NCBI GenBank assembly: GCA_027459765.1
Contig: DAIDHD010000053.1
Span: 19,436-83,435, forward strand
Length of the DNA: 64,000 bases
Source: Gammaproteobacteria bacterium
GTDB lineage: Bacteria > Pseudomonadota > Gammaproteobacteria > Steroidobacterales > Steroidobacteraceae
Direction of reading: 5' to 3'
The notes under the pieces are model-generated. The model did no database searches. It was given only the letters and a program-made list of their open reading frames with translations, and was not told where the DNA came from. Every line of letters begins with the position of its first letter. Positions within the stretch are counted from its first letter, which is position 1. Made by a program: the position numbers and the translations under genes. Shown here piece by piece: positions 46,713 to 57,047 of the stretch.

Positions 46713-47807
46713 ATGGCAATTCGATCCGGGGCATTCGTGCGGGCATTCATCGGGCGTTCGGCGGCGCTTGCGGGCGCGCTCGCCGCGGCCACGGCGTGCG
46801 GTTGGGGCGCGTCGGCCGCGTTCGCGGCCGCATCCGCCGGTGGTGCGCACTGGACCATACTCGACAGCGTTCGCCTCGGCGGCGCCGGCGGCTGGGATTA
46901 TCTTTCGCTCGATGCGGCCGGCAAGCGGCTGTTCATCAGCCGCGGCGATCACGTCGACGTCCTCGACACCGCCTCGCGCCAGGTGATCGGATCGATCCCG
47001 AACACCGCCGGCGTGCACGGCATCGCGCTCGACGAGGCCGGCCATCGCGGCTTCACCAGCAACGGACGCGCGGACACGGTCACCGTGGTCGATCTCGACA
47101 CGCTCAAGCCGACCGCCGAGTGGAAGGTGTCGGGACACAACCCGGATGCCATCGTCTACGAGCCGGCGCATCGGCACGTGTTCACCTTCAACGGCCGCAG
47201 CAAGGACGTCAGCGTGCTCGACGCCGGCAGCGGCGCCGTGGTGGCGACGTTCGCGGTGCCCGACAAGCCGGAGTTCGCGGCCGACGACGGTGCGGGGCAC
47301 ATTTATCTCAACATCGAGAGCGAACAGGGTCAGATGGTGGTGATCGACACCGCCAAGCTCGCCGTGAGCGCCACCTGGTCGCTTCCCGGCTGCTCGAGCC
47401 CGTCGGGACTCGCGCTCGACAAGGCGAATCGGCGCCTGTTCTCGGTGTGCGACGGCGGGGTGATGGCCGTCACCGATGCCGACACCGGGCGGCAGGTCGC
47501 GCGGGTGAAGATCGGGGAAGGGCCGGACGCGGCCGCCTACGATCCGCAACGGCACCTCGTGTTCAGCTCCAACGGCGCGGGCACGCTCACCATCGTCCGG
47601 CAGGAGTCGAAGGACAAATACCAGGTTCTCGACACCCTCAAGACGCGGCGCGGTGCCCGAACCATGGCGCTCGATCCGGCGTCGGGGCGCGTCTACCTGG
47701 TGACCGCCGACTTCGGCCCGCCGCCGGCGCCGACGGTCGAGCAACCGCACCCTCGGCCGACGATACTGGCCGACAGTTTCACGCTGCTGGTGGCCGGCGC
47801 GCACTGA
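46713..47807 (+). CDS. exported YVTN/NHL-like beta-propeller protein
   Basis: 364 residues. A long signal region (RSAALAGALAAATACGWGASAAFAA) is followed by repeats of about 45 residues, such as HGIALDEAGHRGFTSNGRADTVTVVDLDTLKPTAEWKVS, KDVSVLDAGSGAVVATFAVPDK and GLALDKANRRLFSVCDGGVMAVTDADTG, which form a beta-propeller. No catalytic motif. Relatives are periplasmic and often uncharacterised. It has its own promoter but adjoins the amine dehydrogenase cluster, whose large subunit is also a propeller; the repeats here are of the general YVTN kind, not MauB-like. Function unknown. Confidence 0.8.
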   Translation: MAIRSGAFVRAFIGRSAALAGALAAATACGWGASAAFAAASAGGAHWTILDSVRLGGAGGWDYLSLDAAGKRLFISRGDHVDVLDTASRQVIGSIPNTAGVHGIALDEAGHRGFTSNGRADTVTVVDLDTLKPTAEWKVSGHNPDAIVYEPAHRHVFTFNGRSKDVSVLDAGSGAVVATFAVPDKPEFAADDGAGHIYLNIESEQGQMVVIDTAKLAVSATWSLPGCSSPSGLALDKANRRLFSVCDGGVMAVTDADTGRQVARVKIGEGPDAAAYDPQRHLVFSSNGAGTLTIVRQESKDKYQVLDTLKTRRGARTMALDPASGRVYLVTADFGPPPAPTVEQPHPRPTILADSFTLLVAGAH

Positions 47808-47847
47808 AGCACGCGCTGCCATCGATTGCAGTGGAAAGTGGAAAAAA

Positions 47848-47877
47848 TTCGTGAATTTCATGTATTTGCGCTATGAT
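47848..47877 (+). promoter_or_regulatory. possible promoter of the RRM gene
   Basis: TATGAT at 47872-47877 with a weak TTCGTG at 47848-47853 and an 18-bp spacer. It would give a 5' leader of about 160 nt before the ATG at 48044, as is common for cold-inducible RNA-binding protein genes. The rest of 47808-48043 holds no gene I can support. Confidence 0.4.
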
Positions 47878-48043
47878 CCGCCACGGTTCGGGAAGTTCTA
47901 CTTGGTCCGTTTCTGGTCACCGCGCCCACCCGGCGCACCCTGACCACAACCCACGAAGCAGTCTTTTTTCGACCCAGGTGGCCAGCGCCGCATCCTCGAG
48001 GGCGACCGGCCGATCGTTGTTGCAGCAGTAGGGTTTTCCTCAC

Positions 48044-48337
48044 ATGACGAGAATGTACGTCGGCAATCTTCCTTTCACGATGGACGAGTCCGCGGTGCGG
48101 GCGCTGTTCGAGAAGCACGGCCCGGTCCAGTCGGTCGCACTGATCAACGATCGGGAGACCGGCCGGCCCCGCGGATTCGGTTTCGTCGAGATGTCGAGCG
48201 CCGATGCGGCGCGCGCCATGGCGGCGCTGAACGGACAGGATGTGCAGGGTCGTGCGCTGAAGGTCAACGAGGCGCAGGAACGCTCCGGCGGCGGTGGCGG
48301 CGGCGGTGGCGGATCGCGCGGTCCGAAGCGCTGGTAA
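48044..48337 (+). CDS. small RRM-type RNA-binding protein
   Basis: 97 residues, a single RNA-recognition motif (residues 1-75) with RNP2 MYVGNLPF and RNP1 RGFGFVEM, then a glycine-rich tail (nine Gly in a row) ending RGPKRW. This layout matches the bacterial and cyanobacterial cold-inducible RNA-binding proteins, which bind single-stranded RNA through the aromatic RNP residues. Stands alone, between a long leader and a strong hairpin. Confidence 0.92.
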   Translation: MTRMYVGNLPFTMDESAVRALFEKHGPVQSVALINDRETGRPRGFGFVEMSSADAARAMAALNGQDVQGRALKVNEAQERSGGGGGGGGGSRGPKRW

Positions 48338-48345
48338 TTGAAGAT

Positions 48346-48391
48346 CGTCCTGCGACGCCGCGACGCACGAGCTACGCGGCGTCGCGGGACG
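48346..48391 (+). terminator. long hairpin after the RRM gene
   Basis: 17-bp arms (cgtcctgcgacgccgcg / cgcggcgtcgcgggacg) pair throughout with one G-T, around a 12-nt loop; it starts 9 bp after the TAA. No T-tract follows. Confidence 0.7.
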
Positions 48392-48401
48392 CTGCGAACG
48401 A

Positions 48402-48431
48402 TTGCCTGATCCGGCATCGTTTGCCTATAAT
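48402..48431 (+). promoter_or_regulatory. sigma70 promoter of the rimP-nusA-infB operon
   Basis: TTGCCT (48402-48407), 18-bp spacer and a consensus TATAAT (48426-48431). Expected transcription start near 48438, giving a leader of about 220 nt before rimP. Confidence 0.75.
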
Positions 48432-48437
48432 CGGCGG

Positions 48438-48656
48438 CCGCGGAGCGCCTGACCGATGTTCCCCTCGCGGGAGTCATGGTCGGTGCCCATTCCGACAGCG
48501 TCGGGACGAGCCGGCGAGCCGGACGGAAAGCTTGCGGCTCGGCGCTCGAGTTTGCTCCGAAACAGGTCTTGTTGGCGGTCCGCAGTGGGCGGGCCGTGCG
48601 TGTGTACAAGGGGGCCGACGGTCCCCTTTTTTGTTGGTGCGGGTCTCAAAACGTCG
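48438..48656 (+). ncRNA. rimP leader RNA, probable attenuator or small RNA
   Basis: About 220 nt between the consensus promoter and the rimP ATG, with no gene in it. It is GC-rich with several possible stems and ends in a clear intrinsic terminator. Leaders with early terminators before rimP have been proposed in Gammaproteobacteria. Either an attenuated leader or an independent RNA of about 195 nt ending near 48632; the boundary is inferred from promoter and terminator only. Confidence 0.6.
48608..48632 (+). terminator. intrinsic terminator just upstream of rimP
   Basis: AAGGGGGCC-GAC-GGTCCCCTT pairs over 9 bp (one G-U) and is followed by a run of six T in all (48627-48632), only 25 nt before the rimP ATG. 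Its position inside the leader makes regulated read-through likely. Confidence 0.85.
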
Positions 48657-49100
48657 ATGCGTGATGCTCTGCTGCGGCTCCTGGAACCGGTGGTCGAATC
48701 GCTCGGTTTCGAGCTCGTCGACGTGGAACTCGCGCGCGCTGGACGCGGCGAGTTGCTGCGGTTGTACATCGACCGCGCCGAGGGAGTGACCGTCGATGAT
48801 TGCGCGGACGTGAGCCACGCGGTCAGCGAGGTGCTGGACGCCGAGGAGCCGATCAAGGGGCAGTACACCCTCGAGGTCTCCTCGCCGGGTCTCGATCGCG
48901 TGTTGCGCAAGCGCGCGCACTTCGAACGCTTCCTGGGCGAGCGGGTCTTCGTCGAGCTCAAGTTGCCCATGGACGGACGCCGGCGGTTCGTCGGGGCTTT
49001 GAAGACGGTGGCGGACGACACCATCGTGGTGGAAGTGGACGGCAAGGACTACGACCTGCCGTTCGCGGGTATTCATAAGGCGAGATTGCGGCCGCTGTGA
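48657..49100 (+). CDS. rimP: ribosome maturation factor RimP
   Basis: 147 residues, normal length. N-terminal domain LLRLLEPVVESLGFELVDVELARAGRGELLRLYIDR and VDDCADVSHAVSEVLDAEEPI, LEVSSPGLDRVL, then the SH3-like C-terminal domain (VELKLPMDGRRRFVGAL...DDTIVVEVDGKDYDLPFAGIHKARL). RimP assists 30S subunit assembly. ATG 48657 is chosen because the longer frame begins inside the leader hairpin. Confidence 0.95.
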   Translation: MRDALLRLLEPVVESLGFELVDVELARAGRGELLRLYIDRAEGVTVDDCADVSHAVSEVLDAEEPIKGQYTLEVSSPGLDRVLRKRAHFERFLGERVFVELKLPMDGRRRFVGALKTVADDTIVVEVDGKDYDLPFAGIHKARLRPL

Positions 49101-49143
49101 GCCCCCGTGAGGGTGGCTGCGCATCGGCAGGAGTCGGTGGATC

Positions 49144-50640
49144 ATGAACAAAGAAATCCTGATGGCGGTCGACGCGGTGTCGAACGAGAAGGGCGTCGAC
49201 AAGGAGATCATCTACGACGCGCTCGAGGCCGCGCTCGCGTCCGCGACGCGCAAGAAGCACGGCGAGGAGCTCGACGTGCGCGTAGCCATCAATCGCAAGA
49301 CCGGCGACTACGACACGTTCCGCCGCTGGAAGGTGTTCGCCGACGATTCCACCGAACTCGAGGTGCCCGAGCGGGAACTGCGTCTCGACGACGCGCGTGA
49401 CATCGATCCGGAGGTGGAGCCGGGCGGTTACGTCGAGCAGCCGATGGAATCGGTGCCCTTCGGACGCATCCTCGCCCAGACCGCCAAGCAGGTCATCGTG
49501 CAGAAGGTGCGCGAGGCCGAGCGCGCGCAGGTCGTGGACGCGTACAAGGACCGGGCCGGCACGCTGGTGAGCGGCATCGTCAAGCGCGTCGACCGCAACG
49601 GCGTGTACGTGGACCTCGGCGCCAACGCCGAGGGCTTCATCCCGCGCGAGGAGATGATCCCGCGCGAGCCCGTGCGTTCGCAGGACCGCATCAAGGCGTA
49701 CCTGAAGGAGGTGCGCTCGGAGCCGCGCGGGCCCCAGCTGTTCCTGTCGCGCACGGCCCCCGAGTTCCTGGTGGAGCTCTTCAAGCTCGAGGTGCCCGAG
49801 GTGGGCCAGGGGCTCATCAACATCCTGGCGGCGGCGCGCGACTCGGGAGTTCGCGCCAAGATCGCCGTGCGCAGCAACGATCCGCGCATCGATCCCGTCG
49901 GCGCCTGCGTCGGCATGCGCGGCTCGCGCGTGCAGGCGGTTTCGAACGAGATCGCGGGCGAGCGCGTCGACATCATCCCGTACGACGAAAATCCCGCGCA
50001 GTTCGTCATCAATGCGATGGCGCCGGCCGAGGTGACCTCGATCGTGGTCGACGAGGACGCGCACGCGATGGACATCGCGGTCTCGGAGGACAAGCTTTCC
50101 CAGGCGATCGGCCGCGGCGGGCAGAACATCCGCCTCGCCAGCGAATTGACCGGTTGGGAGCTCAACGTGATGAGCGAGTCGCAGGCGGAGGCGAAGAGCG
50201 AGAGCGAGTCCTCCGCGCTGCGCGAGACGTTCATGAGGCAGCTCGATGTGGACGCCGACGTGGCGAGCATCCTCGTGCAGGAGGGCTTCTCCAGCATCGA
50301 GGAGATCGCCTACGTTCCGGCGGCCGAGCTCAACGCGATCGAGGAGTTCGACGAGGAGATCGTCAAGGAGCTGCGCACCCGGGCCCGCGACGTGCTTCTC
50401 ACCCAGGCCATCGCCAGCGAGGAGTCGATCGACACGTCCGAGCCGGCCGAAGACCTGGTGGAACTGACCGGTGACGAACTGGCGCACAGGCTCGCGGCCA
50501 AGGGGGTTCGTACCCGCGACGATCTCGCGGACCTCGCGGTGGACGAGCTGGTCGAGGCGGGCGGCGTCGACGCCGAGCGCGCCGCGCAGCTGATCATGGA
50601 AGCGCGCAAGCACTGGTTCGCGGAAGAGGCGAAGGCCTAG
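49144..50640 (+). CDS. nusA: transcription termination/antitermination factor NusA
   Basis: 498 residues, standard proteobacterial length. NusA N-terminal domain ([36 protein letters not shown]), S1 domain ([29 protein letters not shown]), KH1/KH2 ([31 protein letters not shown] and [25 protein letters not shown]) and two C-terminal acidic repeats (from about 360 and 440) as in Gammaproteobacteria. Binds RNA polymerase and modulates pausing and termination. Confidence 0.98.
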   Translation: MNKEILMAVDAVSNEKGVDKEIIYDALEAALASATRKKHGEELDVRVAINRKTGDYDTFRRWKVFADDSTELEVPERELRLDDARDIDPEVEPGGYVEQPMESVPFGRILAQTAKQVIVQKVREAERAQVVDAYKDRAGTLVSGIVKRVDRNGVYVDLGANAEGFIPREEMIPREPVRSQDRIKAYLKEVRSEPRGPQLFLSRTAPEFLVELFKLEVPEVGQGLINILAAARDSGVRAKIAVRSNDPRIDPVGACVGMRGSRVQAVSNEIAGERVDIIPYDENPAQFVINAMAPAEVTSIVVDEDAHAMDIAVSEDKLSQAIGRGGQNIRLASELTGWELNVMSESQAEAKSESESSALRETFMRQLDVDADVASILVQEGFSSIEEIAYVPAAELNAIEEFDEEIVKELRTRARDVLLTQAIASEESIDTSEPAEDLVELTGDELAHRLAAKGVRTRDDLADLAVDELVEAGGVDAERAAQLIMEARKHWFAEEAKA

Positions 50641-50650
50641 GAGCAGCACG

Positions 50651-53146
50651 ATGGCAGATGTAACGGTCGCGCAATTCGCCGAGGTGCTGAAGGTCCCCGT
50701 GGATCGGCTGCTGCAGCAGCTCGACCAGGCAGGCATCAAGGTCGGCGGCGCGCAGGACATGATCAGCGAGGAGGCGAAGCACGAACTGCTGACCCACCTT
50801 CGCCGTGCGCACGGTCGCGAGGAGGCGCAGGCCGACGCGGCCCCGCGCAAGATCACTCTGAAGCGCAAGTCCCAGTCCGAGCTGAAGCTCGCGAGTCCGC
50901 AGGGCCGCGCCCGCACGGTCAACGTCGAGGTGCGCAGCAAGCGCACGTACGTCAAGCGCGAGGTTCTCGAGGACCAGGCGCGCCAGCAGCAGGAGGAACT
51001 CGACCGCCAGCGCGAGTCCGAGCAGCGTGCCCGCGCCGCGGTCGAGCAGGCCGAGGCCGAACGCCTGGAACGTGAGCGGCTGGAGCGCGAGCGCATCGAG
51101 GAGGAGAACCGCCGCCGCACGGACGAGGAGAATCGCAAGCGCACCGCCGAAGAGGAGGCGCGTCGCCAGGCCGAGGTGCAGGCGCGCGAAGCCGCCGAGC
51201 GCGAGCGCAAGGCCGTCAAGCCGGTGCGCGAGACGCCCGAGGATCGCGGCACCCGTTACGGCCGCCAGGAACTGCACATCGCCGGCGACGTCAGCTCGCG
51301 CCACAAGAAGAAGGTCAAGACCCGCGACGGGCGGCGCCGCACGATGGGCGAGGGCGACTCGAAGCAGCACGGCTTCGAGATGCCGACCGCGCGCGTCGTG
51401 CGCGAGGTTGCCATCACGGAGGCCATGACCGTGGCCGAACTCGCGCAGAAGATGGCGGTCAAGGCGACCGAAGTGATCAAGGTCATGATGAACATGGGCG
51501 TCATGGCGACCATCAATCAGACTCTCGACCAGGACACCGCGGTGCTGGTGGTCGAGGAGATGGGCCACACGCCCGTGGTGCGCAAGGAGAACGTGATCGA
51601 GGAGGACCTGCAGGGGGCAGGAGAGGCGGAACACGAGCTCGTGGCTCGTCCGCCGATCGTGACCGTGATGGGCCACGTCGACCACGGCAAGACCTCGCTG
51701 CTCGACTACATCCGCCGTACCAAGGTGGCGGCAGGGGAAGCGGGCGGCATCACCCAGCACATCGGCGCCTACCACGTCGAGACCGGCAAGGGGACCGTGA
51801 CGTTCCTGGACACCCCGGGCCACGCGGCCTTCACCTCGATGCGCGCCCGCGGCGCCAAGGTGACGGACATCGTCGTTCTGGTGGTGGCCGCCGACGACGG
51901 CGTCATGCCGCAGACGGTCGAGGCCATTCAGCACGCCAAGGCGGCCGAAGTGCCGATCGTCGTCGCGCTCAACAAGATCGACAAGCCGGAGGCCGACGCC
52001 GACCGCGTCAAGCAGGAACTCACCAAGCACGGCGTCATCCCCGAGGAGTGGGGTGGAGAAAACATCTTCGTGCCGGTCTCGGCGCGCACCGGTCAGGGCG
52101 TCGACCAGCTCCTCGACAGCATTTTGTTGCAGTCCGAGGTGCTCGAACTCAAGGCGCCGGTCGACGGGCTCGCGGCGGGATTCGTGATCGAGTCGAGCCT
52201 CGAAAAGGGACGCGGAGCGGTCGCCACCGTGCTGGTGATGCGCGGCACCCTCAAGCTCGGCGATCCGTTGCTGATCGGCCAGGAGTTCGGTCGGGTTCGC
52301 GCGCTGTTCGACGAGGCGGGGCGGCCGATGCAGGAGGCGGGGCCCTCCATGCCGGTCGTCATCCTCGGCCTGTCCGGCGCGCCCAACGCGGGCGACGAGT
52401 TGCTGGTCGTCGAGAGCGAGCGCAAGGCCCGCGAGGTCGCGCTGCACCGTCAGGCCAAATCGCGTGACGTCAAGCTCGCCAAGCAGTCGGCGAGCATGCA
52501 GGACGTGTTCTCCACCATGGGCGAGGCGAAGGCCGACGTGGTGCGGATCCTCGTCAAGGCGGACGTGCAGGGCAGCGTCGAGGCGCTTCGCGACGCGCTG
52601 AACGCGCTGTCCACCAACGAGGTCGCGGTGAACATCATTTCCGCCGGTGTCGGCGGCCTGACCGAGTCCGACATCACCCTCGCCGCCGCTTCCAAGGCGC
52701 GGATCATCGCGTTCAACGTGCGCGGCGACGCCGCGGCGCGTGCGGCGATCAAGGATCACGGCATCGACGTGCGTTACTACAGCGTGATCTACGAGGCCAT
52801 CGACGACATCCGCGCGGTGCTCACCGGCATGTTGTCGCCGGAGGTGAAGGAGCAGATCGTCGGCCTTGCGGAGGTCCGCAACGTGTTCCGCTCGAGCAAG
52901 TTCGGCACCGTGGCCGGCTGCATGGTGATCGACGGCTACGTTCGCCGCAATTTCCCGATCCGGGTGCTGCGCAACAACGTGGTGATTTTCGAGGGTGCGC
53001 TCGAGTCGCTGAAGCGCTTCAAGGACGACGTCAACGAGGTTCGCGCCGGTACCGAATGCGGCATCGGCGTGAAGAACTACAACGACGTCCGCGAAGGGGA
53101 TCAGATCGAGTGCTACTCGCGGGTCGAGGTGGCGCGCACTCTCTAG
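50651..53146 (+). CDS. infB: translation initiation factor IF-2
   Basis: 831 residues. N-terminal IF2_N ([29 protein letters not shown]), a charged linker of Glu/Arg-rich repeats (about 100-200), second IF2_N-like region, then the GTPase with G1 [10 protein letters not shown]3 DTPGHAAF and G4 NKIDKPEAD, and the C-terminal domains ending in the fMet-tRNA binding fold ([21 protein letters not shown]). Places initiator tRNA on the 30S subunit. Confidence 0.98.
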   Translation: MADVTVAQFAEVLKVPVDRLLQQLDQAGIKVGGAQDMISEEAKHELLTHLRRAHGREEAQADAAPRKITLKRKSQSELKLASPQGRARTVNVEVRSKRTYVKREVLEDQARQQQEELDRQRESEQRARAAVEQAEAERLERERLERERIEEENRRRTDEENRKRTAEEEARRQAEVQAREAAERERKAVKPVRETPEDRGTRYGRQELHIAGDVSSRHKKKVKTRDGRRRTMGEGDSKQHGFEMPTARVVREVAITEAMTVAELAQKMAVKATEVIKVMMNMGVMATINQTLDQDTAVLVVEEMGHTPVVRKENVIEEDLQGAGEAEHELVARPPIVTVMGHVDHGKTSLLDYIRRTKVAAGEAGGITQHIGAYHVETGKGTVTFLDTPGHAAFTSMRARGAKVTDIVVLVVAADDGVMPQTVEAIQHAKAAEVPIVVALNKIDKPEADADRVKQELTKHGVIPEEWGGENIFVPVSARTGQGVDQLLDSILLQSEVLELKAPVDGLAAGFVIESSLEKGRGAVATVLVMRGTLKLGDPLLIGQEFGRVRALFDEAGRPMQEAGPSMPVVILGLSGAPNAGDELLVVESERKAREVALHRQAKSRDVKLAKQSASMQDVFSTMGEAKADVVRILVKADVQGSVEALRDALNALSTNEVAVNIISAGVGGLTESDITLAAASKARIIAFNVRGDAAARAAIKDHGIDVRYYSVIYEAIDDIRAVLTGMLSPEVKEQIVGLAEVRNVFRSSKFGTVAGCMVIDGYVRRNFPIRVLRNNVVIFEGALESLKRFKDDVNEVRAGTECGIGVKNYNDVREGDQIECYSRVEVARTL

Positions 53147-53165
53147 TGCGCGCCGCGCGTGCTGC

Positions 53166-53528
53166 ATGGCGAGCGGTAATCCGCGGGCGAGGCGCCTGGG
53201 CGAACAGATCCAGCGCGAGCTCACCGAGCTCATCCGGCGCGAGGTGAAGGACGAGCGCGTCGGCAACGTCACCATCACCCACGTCGAGGTGACCGGTGAC
53301 CTGCGCAACGCGCTGGTCAATTATCTGGTGTTCGGCAAGGAGGGGCGCGATCCGCGCGTGCAGCAGGGGCTCGACAGCGCCGCCGGCTTCCTGCGAGGCG
53401 CGCTCGGCAAGGCGCTCAAGATTCGCCATACCCCCAGCCTGCGTTTCGAACTGGACACGGCCATCGAGCGTGGCGTGCGCCTGACGCAGCTGATCGACGC
53501 GGCCAACAAGCCGCGCGACGAGGCGTGA
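53166..53528 (+). CDS. rbfA: 30S ribosome-binding factor RbfA
   Basis: 120 residues with the KH-like RbfA fold: GEQIQRELTELIRREVKDERVGNVTITHVEVTGDLRNALVNYLVFG and LGKALKIRHTPSLRFELDTAIERG. Needed for 16S rRNA maturation. It lies 19 bp after infB; its stop TGA and the truB ATG share one base. Confidence 0.96.
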   Translation: MASGNPRARRLGEQIQRELTELIRREVKDERVGNVTITHVEVTGDLRNALVNYLVFGKEGRDPRVQQGLDSAAGFLRGALGKALKIRHTPSLRFELDTAIERGVRLTQLIDAANKPRDEA

Positions 53529-54508
53529 TGCAGCGCGGACCGGGAGTGACGGGCGGCGACGCCAGGGACGTGCACGGTATCCTGCTGTTCGACAAGCCGC
53601 TTGGCGCGAGCTCGGCGGGGGCCGTGGCTCGCATCAAGCGGCTGTTCCAGGCTTCCAAGGCGGGCCACACCGGTGCCCTCGATCCGCTCGCCACCGGCCT
53701 CTTGCCCGTTTGCCTCGGCGAAGCGACCAAGTTCGGCGCCCAACTGCTGGACGCCGACAAGACCTATCGGGTGACGGTGCGCCTCGGCGAACGCACCGCG
53801 AGCGCGGACCGCGAATCGCCGGTCATCGAGCGGCGGCAGATTCCCGCCTGGGATCGCGACCAGTTGGAACGTGCCCTGGCGGCGTTTCCGCGCCGCTACG
53901 ACCAGGTCCCTCCCATGCACTCGGCGCTCAAGCAGGATGGCAAGCCGCTGTACGAATACGCCCGCGCCGGGCAGACGGTGGAGCGGGCGCCGCGCGAGGT
54001 GCGCATCCACTTGCTGGACCTCACCGACTGGAGTGCACCCGACCTCACCTTCGAGGTCTGTTGTTCCAAGGGCGCGTACATCCGCGTGCTGGCCGAGGAT
54101 CTCGCGGCGCAGTTGGGCACCATCGGCCACCTGGCGAGTTTGCGTCGCATCGCCGTGGCACCCTTTGGTTCGGCGCAGGCGCCGCCGCGGCTGTGGTCCC
54201 TGGAGGCGCTGGAGGCCATGAGCCTCGAGGAGCGGCGCGGGTGCCTGCTGCCCGTGGACGCGGCCCTGGCCTCGTGGCCCCGGATCGACCTGCCGGCGGC
54301 GGCGGTCGCCGCCTTCAGGCAGGGCCGGACGGTATCGATCGGCAGCGAAGAGGCGCAAAAAATCACTGCGGCGGTGCGGGTTTACGCGGCGATGGAGGGG
54401 TTCGTGGGGCTTGCGACCAGCGCCGCCGCCGGCCTCTTGAAGCCGACCCGGCTGGTGGCGGCGCCGCCGCCGGCCGCCGCCGGCAGCGTAGACAAGAATC
54501 GCCCTTGA
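53528..54508 (+). CDS. truB: tRNA pseudouridine(55) synthase TruB
   Basis: 326 residues from ATG 53528. Catalytic Asp is in KAGHTGALDPLATGLLPVCLGEATKF; other motifs are GILLFDKPLGASSAGAVARIKRLF, YDQVPPMHSALKQDGKPLYEYARAG and CSKGAYIRVLAEDLAAQLGTIGHLASLRR. Modifies U55 in the T-loop of tRNAs. The C-terminal end is rich in Ala/Pro and somewhat long. The rpsO promoter overlaps its stop. Confidence 0.97.
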   Translation: MQRGPGVTGGDARDVHGILLFDKPLGASSAGAVARIKRLFQASKAGHTGALDPLATGLLPVCLGEATKFGAQLLDADKTYRVTVRLGERTASADRESPVIERRQIPAWDRDQLERALAAFPRRYDQVPPMHSALKQDGKPLYEYARAGQTVERAPREVRIHLLDLTDWSAPDLTFEVCCSKGAYIRVLAEDLAAQLGTIGHLASLRRIAVAPFGSAQAPPRLWSLEALEAMSLEERRGCLLPVDAALASWPRIDLPAAAVAAFRQGRTVSIGSEEAQKITAAVRVYAAMEGFVGLATSAAAGLLKPTRLVAAPPPAAAGSVDKNRP

Positions 54509-54533
54509 GGCGAACGGGCCGTGCGCGTACAAT
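54505..54533 (+). promoter_or_regulatory. sigma70 promoter of rpsO
   Basis: TTGAGG (54505-54510), 17-bp spacer, TACAAT (54528-54533); good spacing and near-consensus boxes. The -35 overlaps the truB stop codon. Transcript start would be about 45 nt before the rpsO ATG. Confidence 0.7.
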
Positions 54534-54583
54534 TCGCGGCTCAATTTTTACGGCCATAAGTTATTGATTGAGGTTCGATTTCA

Positions 54584-54853
54584 ATGCCACTCACCCGCGA
54601 AGCCAAGTCCGAAGTCCTCGGCAAGTTCCAACGCAACGCCAAGGACACCGGCTCCCCCGAAGTGCAGATCGCGCTCCTTTCGGAGCGCATCAACGGCCTG
54701 AGCGAGCACTTCACGATGCACAAGGCGGACCACGCGTCCCGCCGTGGTCTCCTCAAGATGGTGAACCAGCGTCGCAAGCTCCTCGATTACCTGAAGAGCA
54801 CCACGCCGGAGAAGTACTCCGAAGTGGTGGAACGGCTCGGACTGCGCCGCTGA
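54584..54853 (+). CDS. rpsO: 30S ribosomal protein S15
   Basis: 89 residues, the invariant length of S15. Contains [59 protein letters not shown]. Binds 16S rRNA early in assembly and usually represses its own mRNA. Located between truB and pnp as in E. coli. Confidence 0.98.
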   Translation: MPLTREAKSEVLGKFQRNAKDTGSPEVQIALLSERINGLSEHFTMHKADHASRRGLLKMVNQRRKLLDYLKSTTPEKYSEVVERLGLRR

Positions 54854-54891
54854 TCGGCGCCGTCCAACGGCGGCCGGAAGTCCGGCGCCGA
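54854..54891 (+). promoter_or_regulatory. stem-loop between rpsO and pnp
   Basis: Outer stem TCGGCGCC / GGCGCCGA with inner pairing in the 22-nt centre, placed directly after the rpsO stop and 30 bp before pnp. No T-tract, so it is more likely an RNase III processing or pnp autoregulation site, as known in E. coli, than a terminator; that role is inference. Confidence 0.55.
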
Positions 54892-54920
54892 CCTTACCTT
54901 CTCGTCACAGAGGCAGCTAC

Positions 54921-57008
54921 GTGAGCGCTACCAAGAAAAGCTTCAAGTACGGTGACCACACGGTGACCATCGAGACGGGCGAACTCGCCCGCCAGGCCGA
55001 TGGCGCGGTAGTGGTGTCGATGGGTGAAACCGTGGTGCTGGTCACAGCGGTTGGTGCGAAGAAAGCCAACCCGGGGCGCGACTTCTTTCCGCTCACGGTC
55101 AATTACCAGGAGAAGACCTACGCCGCGGGACGCATCCCGGGCGGGTTCTTCAAGCGCGAAGGGCGTCCGAGCGAGAAGGAGACGCTGACCTCCCGCCTGA
55201 TCGACCGCCCCATCAGGCCGCTGTTTCCCGAGGGATTCTTCAACGAAGTGCAGGTGGTCGCCTCGGTGCTCTCGGTCAATCCGGAAGTGGATCCGGACAT
55301 CGCTTCGCTGCTCGGCGCCTCCGCCGCGCTCGCCATCTCCGGCATGCCCTTTCTCGGGCCGATCGGCGCTGCGCGCGTCGGTTACGTGGACGGCAAGTAC
55401 GTTCTGAACCCGACGGAATCCCAGCTCAAGACGTCGCGCCTTGACCTGGTGGTGGCCGGCACGCAGGAAGGCGTGCTCATGGTGGAATCGGAGGCCGACG
55501 GCCTCGACGAGCCGACCATGCTCGGCGCGGTCACCTTCGGCCACGAACAGATGCAGGCCGCCATCAAGGTCATCAACGAGCTCGCTGCCGAGGTGGGCAA
55601 GCCGAAGTGGAACTGGGTCGCGCCGGAGCCGAAGACGGACCTCAAGAAGGCCGTGCAGGACCTGGCGGAGAAGCCGCTCACCGACGCCTACGCCGTCACC
55701 GAGAAGCAGCAGCGCCACACGCGCATCGGCGAGATCAAGGCCGCGGTGCTCGCGGCCCTGGCGCAGGGCGAGACTCCGAAGTTCACGGCCGAGGAGGTCG
55801 GCACGGAGTTCTTCAATCTCGAATATCGCCTCGTGCGCGAGCGGATTCTCGCCGGACTTCCCCGCATCGACGGCCGCGACACCAAGACGGTGCGCAACAT
55901 CCGGATCGCCACCGGCGTGCTTCCCCGTACGCACGGGTCCGCGCTGTTCACCCGCGGCGAGACGCAGGCGCTGGTGGTTACCACGCTCGGCACCGGCCGC
56001 GACGCGCAGATCATCGATGCGCTGACCGGCGAGCGCAAGGAGCCGTTCATGCTCCACTACAACTTCCCGCCGTTCAGCGTCGGTGAGACCGGCATGATGG
56101 GATCGCCGAAGCGGCGCGAGATCGGCCACGGCAACCTCGCCAAGCGCGGCGTCAAGGCGGTCATGCCCGACATGGAGAAGTTTCCCTATGTCATCCGGGT
56201 GGTTTCCGAGATCCTGGAGTCGAACGGCTCGAGCTCCATGGCGAGCGTGTGCGGCACCAGCCTCGCGCTGATGGACGCGGGCGTGCCGATCAAGGCGCCG
56301 GTGGCGGGCGTCGCCATGGGCCTCGTGAAGGAGGGCGACCGGTACGCCGTGCTCACCGACATCCTCGGCGACGAGGATCACCTCGGCGACATGGACTTCA
56401 AGGTGGCCGGCACGAAGGACGGCATCACGGCGCTGCAGATGGACATCAAGATCACGAGCATCACGCGCGAGATCATGCAGGTCGCGCTCGACCAGGCTCG
56501 TGCCGGCCGCTTGCACATCCTCGGCGAGATGAATCGCGTGATCTCCAAGCCGCGCGAGAACATGTCCGAGTGGGCGCCGACCATCATCACCATCAAGATC
56601 GATCCGGAGAAGATCCGCGACGTCATCGGCAAGGGCGGCGCGGTGATCCGCCAGATCACCGAGGAGACGGGCACCTCGATCGACATCGAGAACGACGGCA
56701 CCGTCAAGATCGCCTCCGTGCAGGGCGCGGCCGGCCGCGAGGCCCAGCGCCGGATCGAGCTGATCACCGCCGACGTCGAAGTCGGTCGGATCTACGAGGG
56801 TCGGGTCGCGCGCCTGATGGATTTCGGCGCCTTCGTGACCATCCTCCCGGGCCGGGACGGTCTGGTGCACATCTCGCAGATCTCCGACGAGCGAGTGGAG
56901 CGCGTCGGTGACAAGCTCAAGGAAGGCGACGTGGTGCGCGTGAAGGTTCTGGAAGTCGACCGCCAGGGTCGCGTTCGTCTGTCGATGCGCAACGTCGACG
57001 TGGGCTGA
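54921..57008 (+). CDS. pnp: polyribonucleotide nucleotidyltransferase (PNPase)
   Basis: 695 residues from GTG 54921. Two RNase PH domains ([28 protein letters not shown]... and [19 protein letters not shown]), KH domain with GXXG ([25 protein letters not shown]) and S1 domain ([32 protein letters not shown]). Phosphorolytic 3'-5' exoribonuclease of the degradosome. GTG start has an AGGCAGC-like ribosome site and often reflects tight autoregulation. Confidence 0.98.
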   Translation: MSATKKSFKYGDHTVTIETGELARQADGAVVVSMGETVVLVTAVGAKKANPGRDFFPLTVNYQEKTYAAGRIPGGFFKREGRPSEKETLTSRLIDRPIRPLFPEGFFNEVQVVASVLSVNPEVDPDIASLLGASAALAISGMPFLGPIGAARVGYVDGKYVLNPTESQLKTSRLDLVVAGTQEGVLMVESEADGLDEPTMLGAVTFGHEQMQAAIKVINELAAEVGKPKWNWVAPEPKTDLKKAVQDLAEKPLTDAYAVTEKQQRHTRIGEIKAAVLAALAQGETPKFTAEEVGTEFFNLEYRLVRERILAGLPRIDGRDTKTVRNIRIATGVLPRTHGSALFTRGETQALVVTTLGTGRDAQIIDALTGERKEPFMLHYNFPPFSVGETGMMGSPKRREIGHGNLAKRGVKAVMPDMEKFPYVIRVVSEILESNGSSSMASVCGTSLALMDAGVPIKAPVAGVAMGLVKEGDRYAVLTDILGDEDHLGDMDFKVAGTKDGITALQMDIKITSITREIMQVALDQARAGRLHILGEMNRVISKPRENMSEWAPTIITIKIDPEKIRDVIGKGGAVIRQITEETGTSIDIENDGTVKIASVQGAAGREAQRRIELITADVEVGRIYEGRVARLMDFGAFVTILPGRDGLVHISQISDERVERVGDKLKEGDVVRVKVLEVDRQGRVRLSMRNVDVG

Positions 57009-57018
57009 CGTCAATCCG

Positions 57019-57044
57019 GGCCGGCGCCCCCCGGGGCGCCGGCC
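57019..57044. terminator. perfect inverted repeat between pnp and phaR
   Basis: 12-bp arms GGCCGGCGCCCC / GGGGCGCCGGCC around CC, 10 bp past the pnp stop and just before the phaR end. Serves both convergent genes; no T-tract. Confidence 0.75.
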
Positions 57045-57047
57045 TGC

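Noticed and set aside
48428..48510. tRNA gene upstream of rimP, as metY in E. coli
   Set aside because: I could not form an acceptor stem, T-loop GTTCRA or CCA-type end in this stretch.
50594..53320. 908-codon open frame opposite infB
   Set aside because: Shadow of infB; composition is Val/His/Asp-rich with no family.
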